From CAZJHX01 sp964545715 (lineage in GTDB: Bacteria > Myxococcota_A > UBA9042 > GCA-2863065): a DNA stretch of 43,263 bases. The notes beneath the pieces were generated by a model. The model was not told where the DNA came from and made no database searches. It worked only from the letters and a program-made list of their open reading frames with translations. Positions within the stretch are counted from its first letter, which is position 1. Every line of letters starts with the position of its first letter. Shown one piece after another: positions 36,610 to 43,263 of the stretch. Where the stretch lies: contig CAZJHX010000091.1 of assembly GCA_964545715.1 (NCBI GenBank), positions 1 through 43,263 of the forward strand. The letters are read 5' to 3'. Position numbers and translations under genes: made by a program.

Positions 36610-37158
36610 TTACTTGCGGAAAGGCATGCCGAGGTGCTGCAGCAAGCTGAAGCATTCCTCGTCGGTGGTGGCCGTGGTCACAAACGTGACGTTGAGCCCC
36701 TTGATCTTGTCGATCTTGTCGTAGTCGATTTCCGGGAAAATGATCTGTTCCCGAATCCCCAGCGTGAAATTGCCACGCCCATCAAATCCCTTCTTGTTCA
36801 CGCCGCGGAAGTCGCGGACGCGAGGAAGGGCGATGTAGATGAGCCGCTCGGCGAACTCCCACATCGCATCGGCGCGCAGAGTCACCTTGGCGCCGATCTT
36901 CATGCCTTCACGCAGCTTGAATGCCGCGATCGACTTGCGCGCCTCGGTGACGTAGGGCTTGCGACCCGTCAGAGCAGTCAGCTCTTTGACGGCGGAGTCG
37001 ATGATCTTCGGCTCCCGCGCCGCTTCGCCCAGCCCGAAGTTCACCACGATCTTGGTGAGCTTCGGAATCTGCATCACGTTCTTGTAGCTGTAGTCGGAGA
37101 CCAGCTTGTCGCGGACCTCGCTGACGTACACCTCTTTCAACCGTTTTGACTCAGCCAT
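36610..37158 (-). CDS. rplE: Ribosomal protein uL5
   Basis: 182 aa with NVMQIPKLTKIVVNFGLGEA, LTGRKPYVTEARKSIAAFKLREG and GRGNFTLGIREQIIFPEIDYDKIDKIKGLNVTFVTTA. All are characteristic of the 5S rRNA-binding protein of the 50S central protuberance. It lies 12 bp after rplX. Confidence 0.98.
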   Translation of the reverse strand: MAESKRLKEVYVSEVRDKLVSDYSYKNVMQIPKLTKIVVNFGLGEAAREPKIIDSAVKELTALTGRKPYVTEARKSIAAFKLREGMKIGAKVTLRADAMWEFAERLIYIALPRVRDFRGVNKKGFDGRGNFTLGIREQIIFPEIDYDKIDKIKGLNVTFVTTATTDEECFSLLQHLGMPFRK

Positions 37159-37170
37159 GGGTCTGCTTCC

Positions 37171-37491
37171 CTAGTCGACCGCGTCGCCGGTTTGCTTGGC
37201 GACGCGAATCTTACTGGTCTTGCCGTCTGTCGAGCTGACCTGGTAGCCCACTCGAACCGGCTGGTTATCCTTGGTCAGAAGCATGACGTTGGAGATGTCC
37301 AACGGCATCTCCTTGTCCACGATCCCGCCCTGGGGGTTGGTCTGGGTCGGACGCTGGTGGCGCTTGGCCATGTTCAGCTTCTCAACCACAACTTTCTTAC
37401 CGCCTTTGGTGACGCGGAGGACGCGGCCTGCACGGCCTTTGTCCTTTCCACAGATCACCATCACGGTGTCATCGCGCTTGATGCGGGGCAT
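37171..37491 (-). CDS. rplX: Ribosomal protein uL24
   Basis: 106 aa, with a KOW motif at the N-terminus (DTVMVICGKDKGRAGRVLRV), then KLNMAKRHQRPTQTNPQGGIVDKE. Assembly initiator of the 50S. The ATG shares one base with the rplN stop (TGATG). Confidence 0.97.
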   Translation of the reverse strand: MPRIKRDDTVMVICGKDKGRAGRVLRVTKGGKKVVVEKLNMAKRHQRPTQTNPQGGIVDKEMPLDISNVMLLTKDNQPVRVGYQVSSTDGKTSKIRVAKQTGDAVD

Positions 37492-37859
37492 CAGAGCACC
37501 TCCGGGGCCAGCGACACGATCTTCATGAATCGCTTGGCTCGAAGCTCACGCGCCACGGGCCCGAAAATACGGGTACCCAGCGGCTCGCGGCCGACATTGA
37601 TGAGGACAACCGCGTTGTCATCGAACTTGATGTAGCTGCCGTCGTCGCGCCGGACCTCTTTCGCGGTCCGCACGATTACAGCGCGCAACACCTGACCTTT
37701 TTTGACCTTCGCCTGCGGCATGGCCTCCTTGACCGACACCACAATGATGTCGCCAAGGCCGGCGCTCATGCGCTTGCTGCCACCCAGGACTTTGATGCAC
37801 TGAAGGCGCTTTGCCCCCGAGTTATCAGCCGAGGTGAGCATGGTCTGCATCTGGATCAT
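37491..37859 (-). CDS. rplN: Ribosomal protein uL14
   Basis: 122 aa, starting MIQMQTMLTSADNSGAKRLQC, the invariant uL14 N-terminus. The open frame extends 33 codons further upstream, into rpsQ, but that part is shadow sequence. It has GDIIVVSVKEAMPQAKVKKGQ and the C-terminal GPVARELRAKRFMKIVSLAPEVL. Confidence 0.98.
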   Translation of the reverse strand: MIQMQTMLTSADNSGAKRLQCIKVLGGSKRMSAGLGDIIVVSVKEAMPQAKVKKGQVLRAVIVRTAKEVRRDDGSYIKFDDNAVVLINVGREPLGTRIFGPVARELRAKRFMKIVSLAPEVL

Positions 37860-37869
37860 TGTTTGGCCC

Positions 37870-38130
37870 CTACGCTCGCGCGTGCGTCTTGACGCCGACC
37901 AGACGCCAGCGCTTCTCTTTCGACAGCGGACGGCTCTCGCGGATGGAGACCACGTCACCGACGTTGCACTCGTTCTTCTCGTCGTGCGCCTTGTAGCGGC
38001 TCGAACGATTTACGTACTTCTTGTACGTCCGGTGCTGGAATCGCCGAGTCACCTCGACGACGATCGTTTTGTCCATCTTGTTGCTGACGACTTTGCCGGT
38101 CAGCTCTCGTCTCAGACCTCGTTCACTCAT
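37870..38130 (-). CDS. rpsQ: Ribosomal protein uS17
   Basis: 86 aa with the OB-fold signature LTGKVVSNKMDKTIVVEVTR, then YKAHDEKNECNVGDVVSIRESRPLSKEKRWRLV. Primary 16S binder. Starts 3 bp after rpmC. Confidence 0.97.
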   Translation of the reverse strand: MSERGLRRELTGKVVSNKMDKTIVVEVTRRFQHRTYKKYVNRSSRYKAHDEKNECNVGDVVSIRESRPLSKEKRWRLVGVKTHARA

Positions 38131-38133
38131 CGT

Positions 38134-38349
38134 TTACTCCTCTGCCCCGGCGGCGGAGATCCCGAGCGTACGCTCGTGACTGATCGTCCGAATCCGTGCG
38201 AGACGCTTCTTCGTCCGCCCCAGCACAGCGGTGTCGCTGAGCTGGCCGGTGTGGTGCTGAAACTGCAGCTTCCACAGCTCTTCGGCGGTGTTGCGCTCGG
38301 CCAACGAGAGCTCCTCCGCGGTCAAGGCCCTGATATCTCCGGGTTTCAT
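38134..38349 (-). CDS. rpmC: Ribosomal protein uL29
   Basis: 71 aa, MKPGDIRALTAEELSLAERN, with the LWKLQFQHHTGQLSDTAVLGRTKKRLARIRTI helix pair. Located at the peptide exit tunnel. Its ATG overlaps the rplP stop by four bases. Confidence 0.96.
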   Translation of the reverse strand: MKPGDIRALTAEELSLAERNTAEELWKLQFQHHTGQLSDTAVLGRTKKRLARIRTISHERTLGISAAGAEE

Positions 38350-38765
38350 ACCTCAATATCTCCCTTGCGAACGACCTTGGTCCGCAACGGCAGCTTGGTC
38401 GCCGCCAGCCCGAGGGCCTCGTGCGCCAGCGCCTCATCAACGCCATCCATCTCGTAAAGGATGCGGCCGGGACGCACGGAAGCGACCCACAGCTCGGGCG
38501 AACCCTTACCTTTACCCATACGAGTCTCGGCCGGCTTCTTCGTGAGCGGCTTGTCCGGGAAGATCCGGATGAAGACCTTACCGCCACGCTTGGCCTTACG
38601 AGTCATAGCGACACGAGCGGCCTCGATCTGACGCGCGGTCAGAAAGCCGTTCTCGAGCGTCATCAGCCCGTACTCGCCGAAGCTCACTTCGCTGCCCCGG
38701 TAGGCAACGCCGCGGCGCTTACCCTTGAAGGTCTTGCGGTGTTTTACTTTCTTTGGAGACAGCAT
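38346..38765 (-). CDS. rplP: Ribosomal protein uL16
   Basis: 139 aa, MLSPKKVKHRKTFKGKRRG, with RVAMTRKAKRGGKVFIRIFP and RMGKGKGSPELWVASVRPG. The ATG at 38765 shares one base with the rpsC stop (TAATG); the 11-codon upstream extension is in rpsC and not family sequence. Contacts A-site tRNA. Confidence 0.98.
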   Translation of the reverse strand: MLSPKKVKHRKTFKGKRRGVAYRGSEVSFGEYGLMTLENGFLTARQIEAARVAMTRKAKRGGKVFIRIFPDKPLTKKPAETRMGKGKGSPELWVASVRPGRILYEMDGVDEALAHEALGLAATKLPLRTKVVRKGDIEV

Positions 38766-39391
38766 TACTTGAACACCTCTCCCTTGTAGATCCAGCACTT
38801 GACGCCGATGACGCCGTAGGTCGTCTTAGCGACCGCCAGACCGTACTGAACGTCTGCGCGAAGCGTGTGCAGGGGCACCTGACCCTCGCGGTACCACTCG
38901 CGTCGACCCATCTCCGAGCCGCCGAGGCGGCCGGCCGCCAGGATGCCAACCCCCATGGCGCCGCAGCGCAACGCCGTAGCGACCGCCATCTTCAAGGCGC
39001 GACCGCAGCTTACGCGACGCTCGAGCTGCGTGGCCACGTTCTCGGCAACCAGCTGCGCATCGAGCTCGGCCTTGCGGACCTCGTGAATCGCCAGTGTGAC
39101 CTCGGCGGCGGTCAGCTTCTGCAGCCGCTGCTTCAGGTCCTCAGCGCCGGAGCCCTTCTTGCCGATGATGATGCCCGGACGCGCCGTGTGGATGTTCACT
39201 TTCAGGCGAGTGCGCGCACGCTCGATATCGATCTGCGAGATCCCGGCGTGCTTCATGTTCTTGCGCACGTAATCCTTGATCTGCAGGTCCTCGAGCAGCC
39301 ACTTGCTGTACTTCTTCTCCTCGTACCATCGCGACTGCCAGTCACGGATGATGCCGAGGCGGAACCCGTACGGATGTACCTTCTGACCCAT
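38765..39391 (-). CDS. rpsC: Ribosomal protein uS3
   Basis: 208 aa, MGQKVHPYGFRLGIIRDWQSRW. The KH RNA-binding motif is ARPGIIIGKKGSGAEDLKQ (about 68-86). The C-terminal domain has GRRLGGSEMGR-like AAGRLGGSEMGRREWYREGQVPLHTLRADVQYG. Part of the mRNA entry site and helicase. Confidence 0.98.
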   Translation of the reverse strand: MGQKVHPYGFRLGIIRDWQSRWYEEKKYSKWLLEDLQIKDYVRKNMKHAGISQIDIERARTRLKVNIHTARPGIIIGKKGSGAEDLKQRLQKLTAAEVTLAIHEVRKAELDAQLVAENVATQLERRVSCGRALKMAVATALRCGAMGVGILAAGRLGGSEMGRREWYREGQVPLHTLRADVQYGLAVAKTTYGVIGVKCWIYKGEVFK

Positions 39392-39400
39392 CTTGCTCTC

Positions 39401-39760
39401 CTAACCCCGGGTCCCGTCAGCCACGAAAAGGTGGACGTGACTGGTGAACTTGTTGATGCGCGTGGCGCGACCCATCGCACGCGGACGCCAGCGGCGGTTG
39501 TTGGGTCCTTTGTCGACCATGACCCTGGAGATGACGAGGTTGTCGACATCACCCAGGTTCTGCTCGCGAGCCGATGCGATCGCGCTGGTGAGCAGCTTGT
39601 GCAGCACCTCAGACCCGCGATTCGGCGTGAACGCCAGAATCTCGAGCGCCTGGGGCACACCCTGGCCACGGATCATGTCGGCGACAATGCGCACCTTACG
39701 AGGCGCAATGCGCACGAACTTGCCGGTCGCCCGGACCTCGAATTCGTTGGTTTCCAACAT
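39401..39760 (-). CDS. rplV: Ribosomal protein uL22
   Basis: 119 aa with APRKVRIVADMIRGQGVPQALEIL at the N-terminal half and the tunnel-facing beta-hairpin region RWRPRAMGRATRINKFTSHVHLFV. It lines the peptide exit tunnel and macrolide constriction. The rpsS-rplV-rpsC order is normal. Confidence 0.97.
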   Translation of the reverse strand: MLETNEFEVRATGKFVRIAPRKVRIVADMIRGQGVPQALEILAFTPNRGSEVLHKLLTSAIASAREQNLGDVDNLVISRVMVDKGPNNRRWRPRAMGRATRINKFTSHVHLFVADGTRG

Positions 39761-39762
39761 AG

Positions 39763-40041
39763 CTATCTCCGCTTGCCCTTTTTGTCCGAAGCGTGACCGT
39801 GGTAGGTGCGCGTCGGGGCGAACTCGCCGAGCTTGTGGCCGACCATGTTCTCAGTGACGTAGACGGGCCAGAACTTCTTGCCGTTGTGCACGGCGAAGTT
39901 CAGGCCGATCATCTCCGGCATGATCATGGAGCGACGCGACCAGGTCTTGATGACCTTCTTGTTGCCGCCCGACGACGCGAGATTCACCTTCTCCATGAGG
40001 TGTGCGTCGACGAAAGGACCCTTTTTGATAGAGCGTGGCAT
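39763..40041 (-). CDS. rpsS: Ribosomal protein uS19
   Basis: 92 aa, MPRSIKKGPFVDAHLMEKV, with IKTWSRRSMIMPEMIG and the C-terminal GHKLGEFAPTRTYHGHASDKKGKRR. Component of the 30S head. Ends 2 bp before rplV. Confidence 0.98.
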   Translation of the reverse strand: MPRSIKKGPFVDAHLMEKVNLASSGGNKKVIKTWSRRSMIMPEMIGLNFAVHNGKKFWPVYVTENMVGHKLGEFAPTRTYHGHASDKKGKRR

Positions 40042-40058
40042 GGTGCTTCCCTACCTCC

Positions 40059-40886
40059 CTACTTCTTCCGCCGCTTGACGATGAAGCGGTCAGTCCTGCG
40101 GTTGCGCCGCGTTTTCTTGCCCTTGGTCGGCATGCCCCACGGGCTCACCGGGTGACGACCACCACTGGTCCGGCCCTCACCACCACCGTGCGGGTGGTCG
40201 ACCGGGTTCATGGCGACGCCTCGGACGTGACCCTTGAAGCCCATCCAGCGCTTGCGGCCGGCTTTGCCCAGGTTCAGGTGTCCGTGTCGCTCGTTGCTGA
40301 CGCGACCGATCGTCGCGCGGCAGGTGCCCAGCACGTTGCGCAGCTCGCCCGACGGCAGCCGAACCAGTGCGTACTTGCCCTCTTTCGCCATCAGCTGCGC
40401 CGACGTGCCCGCGCTGCGGACCATCTGCGCGCCCTTGCCGGGCTTCAGCTCGATGTTGTGCAGCTGCGTGCCAAGCGGAATCGCGTTGAGCTGCATGCAG
40501 TTGCCGGTCGTGATGTCCAAGCCGTCGTCGGCGCTGTGGATCGTCATCCCGACCTCGAGGCCCTTCGGCGCCACGATGTAGCGCTTCTCACCGTCGTGGT
40601 AGTGCAACAGCGCGATGCGAGCGGACCGGTTCGGGTCGTACTCGATCGTGGCGACCTTGGCGGGCACGCCGTCTTTGTTGCGCTTGAAATCGATGATGCG
40701 ATAGCGCCGCTTGTGCCCGCCGCCACGGAAGCGCACCGTGATGCGACCGTTGTGATTGCGACCGCCCTTCTTGGTCAACCCGACGAGCAGGCTCTTCTCG
40801 GGCTTGTCCGTCGTGATGTCCGAGTTGTCATGGCTCGTCATGAATCGACGACCGGCTGACGTCGGGCTGTAGATTTTGATGGCCAT
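40059..40886 (-). CDS. rplB: Ribosomal protein uL2
   Basis: 275 aa, MAIKIYSPTSAGRRFMTS. It has the GGGHKRRYRIIDFKRNK RNA-binding region and the C-terminal HPHGGGEGRTSGGRHPVSPW with the catalytic-core histidine. Needed for subunit association and peptidyl transfer. Starts 3 bp after rplW. Confidence 0.98.
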   Translation of the reverse strand: MAIKIYSPTSAGRRFMTSHDNSDITTDKPEKSLLVGLTKKGGRNHNGRITVRFRGGGHKRRYRIIDFKRNKDGVPAKVATIEYDPNRSARIALLHYHDGEKRYIVAPKGLEVGMTIHSADDGLDITTGNCMQLNAIPLGTQLHNIELKPGKGAQMVRSAGTSAQLMAKEGKYALVRLPSGELRNVLGTCRATIGRVSNERHGHLNLGKAGRKRWMGFKGHVRGVAMNPVDHPHGGGEGRTSGGRHPVSPWGMPTKGKKTRRNRRTDRFIVKRRKK

Positions 40887-40889
40887 TGG

Positions 40890-41195
40890 CTATGCCCCCT
40901 CGAACAGGTCGATGATGTCCCCTTCACGCAGGGTCACGACCGCCTTCTTCCAGTTGGCGCGCTTGCCGATGTGCCGGCCAACGCGCTTGACCTTGCCGCG
41001 AACAACCTGGGTGTTGACCTTGACCACGCGGACGCCGAAAAGCTTCTCGACGGCCTTGGCGATCTCCACCTTGTTCGCGCTCTTCGCGACCTCGAAGAGG
41101 TACTTGCCCTCTTCGTCGCGCATGTCCTGGCCCTTCTCCGTAAGGAGCGGGCGCTTCAGCACGCCATAGGTGCTGACGTTGAGGAGATCGCTCAT
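40890..41195 (-). CDS. rplW: Ribosomal protein uL23
   Basis: 101 aa with YGVLKRPLLTEKGQDMRDEEGKYLFEVAKSANKVEIAKAVEKLFGVRV, the standard uL23 fold region. It forms the docking site for trigger factor and SRP at the exit tunnel. The ATG overlaps the rplD stop by four bases. Confidence 0.97.
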   Translation of the reverse strand: MSDLLNVSTYGVLKRPLLTEKGQDMRDEEGKYLFEVAKSANKVEIAKAVEKLFGVRVVKVNTQVVRGKVKRVGRHIGKRANWKKAVVTLREGDIIDLFEGA

Positions 41196-41812
41196 TTGGA
41201 CAACGCTCCCGTAATCTGCTCCACCGCGGCTTTCGAGATCACGATGTTCTCGTAGCGGAGGATGTCGTAGACGTTCAGGCCCTCGCGCGCCAGGTACTGG
41301 ACCGTGGGCAGGTTGCGGGCCGACTTCTTCAGGTTCTCGTTGCGCTCGTCAACGAAGATGGCGCTCTCGAAACCAAACGCCGAGCAGATCGCCTTGACCT
41401 GCTTGGTCTTGATCTCCGCCAGCTCCATGGAGTCGACAACGAACAGCTTCTGCTCGTGAAAGCGACGGCTCAGCGCACTGCGGCATGCGGCGCGACGAAC
41501 CTTCTTGGGCGTCTTGTAGCTGTAGTCGCGCGGCCGGGGGCCAAACACAACGCCACCACCCTTCATGATGTTGACCTTGCAGTCACCCTGACGGGCGCGA
41601 CCAGTCCCCTTCTGCTTGAACGGCTTGCGGCCGGTGCCCGTCACCTCAGCGCGCGTCTGCGTGCTGTGCGTACCGGCGCGCCGGCTCGCCATCTGCTGCC
41701 GAACGACCTCCCAGAAGAGGTGCTCTTTGACCGGACCCGAGAACACGTCGTCGTCAAGATCCATCTCGCCGACTTTCTCGTGCTTCAGGTTATAGATGTC
41801 AGTTGTTGCCAT
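41192..41812 (-). CDS. rplD: Ribosomal protein uL4
   Basis: 206 aa from MATTDIYNLKHEKVGE. It has RRAGTHSTQTRAEVTGTGRKPFKQKGTGRARQG (the tunnel loop), then GPRPRDYSYKTPKKVRRAA. The start follows rpsJ after only 10 bp, where rplC is normally placed. In-frame upstream codons to 41848 lie in rpsJ and are not family sequence. In E. coli uL4 autoregulates the S10 operon. Confidence 0.97.
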   Translation of the reverse strand: MATTDIYNLKHEKVGEMDLDDDVFSGPVKEHLFWEVVRQQMASRRAGTHSTQTRAEVTGTGRKPFKQKGTGRARQGDCKVNIMKGGGVVFGPRPRDYSYKTPKKVRRAACRSALSRRFHEQKLFVVDSMELAEIKTKQVKAICSAFGFESAIFVDERNENLKKSARNLPTVQYLAREGLNVYDILRYENIVISKAAVEQITGALSK

Positions 41813-41822
41813 CGTCCGTCCC

Positions 41823-42134
41823 TCAGGTCTTGATCTCGACGTCGACACCAGCTGACAGGTCCAGCTTCATCAGCGCGTCGAGCGTCTGTTGCGTGGGCTC
41901 CAGGATGTCGAGCATGCGCTTGTGAGTGCGAATCTCGAACTGCTCCCGCGCCTTCTTGTCGACATGAGGACCACGCAGCACGCAGTACTTGTTGATCTTC
42001 GTCGGCAGCGGAATGGGACCGGCGATACGAGCTCCCGTACGCTTGACCGTCTCGGTGATCTCACCGACGGACTGATCGAGAAGCTTGTGATCGTAGGCCT
42101 TCAGCCGGATCCGAATTTTGTTGGAGTAAGCCAT
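41823..42134 (-). CDS. rpsJ: Ribosomal protein uS10
   Basis: 103 aa, MAYSNKIRIRLKAYDHKLLDQSV, with GPIPLPTKINKYCVLRGPHVDKKAREQFEIRTHKR. First gene of the S10 group, here 22 bp after fusA. Besides its ribosomal role it is the NusE antitermination factor. Confidence 0.98.
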   Translation of the reverse strand: MAYSNKIRIRLKAYDHKLLDQSVGEITETVKRTGARIAGPIPLPTKINKYCVLRGPHVDKKAREQFEIRTHKRMLDILEPTQQTLDALMKLDLSAGVDVEIKT

Positions 42135-42156
42135 TTCTCTTCTGCTCTCCTAACCT

Positions 42157-43263
42157 TTACCTGCGCGCCCCGGTCACGATCTGCTCGCTGACCGCGGCTG
42201 GTACAGCCTCGAAGCTCGAAAACTGCATCGAATACGTCGCCCGACCCTGGCTCTTGGAGCGCAGGTCCGTGGCGTAACCGAACATCTCTTTGAGCGGCAC
42301 CTCGGCGGCGACAATCTGGGTGCTCCCGCGAGCCTCCAGGCCACTGACCTTGCCGCGACGACTGTTGATGTCGCCGATGACGTCGCCGAGGTAGTCCTCG
42401 GGGACGACAACCTCGAGCGCCATGACGGGCTCGAGGATTTGCGGCGCAGCCTTGTGCACCGTGTTTCTGAAGCCGAGCATCGCGGCGGCTTTGAACGCCA
42501 TCTCGCTGGAGTCGACCTCGTGGTAGCTGCCGTCGAGCAGTTCGAAGGCCACGTCCACCATCGGGAAGCCGGCCAGCGCGCCGCCCTCGGTCGCCTGACG
42601 GAAGCCTTCGCGGATGGCGTTGAAGTACTCGCGTGGCACGGAGCCGCCGTGAATCTTGCTCTCGAATGTGAAGCCGGCGCCGGGCTCGCCCGGGAACATG
42701 TCGAAGATGACATGACCGTACTGGCCGTGGCCACCTGTCTGCTTGACGTGCTTGCCAACGCCGCGCACGCGCTGAGTGATCCGCTCGCGGTAGGCGACCC
42801 GGGGCCGACCGACAGCGCAGCCGACCGAAAACTCGCGGACCAGACGGTCTACGATGATCTCCAGGTGCAGCTCGCCCATGCCCGCGATGATGGTCTGGCC
42901 CGACTCGGGGTCGGTGTGGACGCGGAAGCTGGGGTCCTCACGGACGAGCTTCTGCAGGCTGGTCGCCAAGCGCTCTTCGTCCTGCTTTGTGGCGGGCTCG
43001 ATCGCGACCTGAATGACCGGGTCGGGGAAGTCCATCGCCTCGAGCAGCACCTGCTCCTTGTGATCGCACAGCGTGTCGCCGGTGGTCGTGTACTTGAGAC
43101 CGGTCGCCGCGGCGATGTCGCCTGCGTTGAGCTCAGCGACCTCTTCACGCTTGTTGGCGTGCATCATCATGAGCCGCGACATGCGCTCTTTCTTGCCGCG
43201 CACCGGGTTGTACACGCTGTCGCCCGCCCGCACGGTACCGGAGTACACGCGGAAGTAGGTGAG
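42157..43263 (-). CDS. fusA: Elongation factor G, C-terminal half (5' end outside the window)
   Basis: The frame is open to the right window edge (LTYFRVYSGTV...), so this is the 3' half of a gene, about 368 codons. It covers the end of domain II (SVYNPVRGKKERM), domain III (GMGELHLEIIVDRLVREF), domain IV (TGGHGQYGHVIFDMFPGEPG, the translocation domain) and domain V (ILEPVMALEVVVPEDYLGDVIGDINSRRG). The GTP-binding domain is outside. The nominal GTG near 43248 is internal. It is followed by rpsJ after 22 bp, without the tuf gene usually in between. Confidence 0.97.
   Translation of the reverse strand, partial: LTYFRVYSGTVRAGDSVYNPVRGKKERMSRLMMMHANKREEVAELNAGDIAAATGLKYTTTGDTLCDHKEQVLLEAMDFPDPVIQVAIEPATKQDEERLATSLQKLVREDPSFRVHTDPESGQTIIAGMGELHLEIIVDRLVREFSVGCAVGRPRVAYRERITQRVRGVGKHVKQTGGHGQYGHVIFDMFPGEPGAGFTFESKIHGGSVPREYFNAIREGFRQATEGGALAGFPMVDVAFELLDGSYHEVDSSEMAFKAAAMLGFRNTVHKAAPQILEPVMALEVVVPEDYLGDVIGDINSRRGKVSGLEARGSTQIVAAEVPLKEMFGYATDLRSKSQGRATYSMQFSSFEAVPAAVSEQIVTGARR

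Overview
This 43.3 kb window is GC-rich and gene-dense. It looks like a chromosome piece from a myxobacterium-like (Myxococcota, former Deltaproteobacteria) organism. That placement is an inference from several features: giant secreted lipoproteins with MopE-type CDGxDNDCDG repeats and myxobacterial Cys-rich C-terminal repeats, a Ser/Thr protein kinase with a C-terminal membrane anchor, a sigma-54-type promoter, and a contiguous ribosomal protein cluster. No 16S gene is present to confirm it.

Layout. Positions 1-3140 (+) hold the end of a lysine-rich protein with a SAP-like tail, an OPT-family transporter and a membrane protein, closely packed. The first ~90 bases are almost pure C/G and look unreliable. 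Positions 3148-13209 (-) hold two giant exported lipoproteins. The downstream one is a single reading frame interrupted by two in-frame TGA codons, five codons apart, each exactly where the repeat has a conserved cysteine. Positions 13419-14636 (+) hold a CCA-adding/poly(A) polymerase family enzyme. Positions 14611-19874 (-) hold a five-gene chain with 1-4 base overlaps: sn-glycerol-1-phosphate dehydrogenase, an SDR epimerase, YicC, guanylate kinase and glutamyl-tRNA synthetase.

Positions 19875-21144 are the only long gene-free stretch and the most intriguing part. A good -24/-12 (sigma-54) promoter at 20101 lies downstream of two copies of a GTTCAG/CTGAAC palindrome. It reads into a purine-rich, hairpin-rich ~1 kb region with no credible ORF. 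The 5' end of that region is complementary to its 3' end, as expected for a discrete large structured RNA. I cannot match it to a known family.

Positions 21145-28585 hold a polytopic GT-C-like membrane protein, a 61-aa membrane protein coupled to a sodium:solute symporter, a secreted protein, a Ser/Thr kinase, and a transcription unit (promoter, small secreted protein, tRNA-Gln, tRNA-Glu, terminator) in which the CDS runs into the tRNAs. A DsbA-family protein follows.

Positions 28592-43263 (-) carry the ribosomal super-operon, read right to left: fusA (partial), rpsJ, rplD, rplW, rplB, rpsS, rplV, rpsC, rplP, rpmC, rpsQ, rplN, rplX, rplE, rpsN, rpsH, rplF, rplR, rpsE, rpmD, rplO, secY, adk, rpmJ, rpsM, rpsK, rpsD, rpoA, rplQ. 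Relative to the common bacterial order, tuf (between fusA and rpsJ), rplC (between rpsJ and rplD) and map/infA (between adk and rpmJ) are absent from their usual places.
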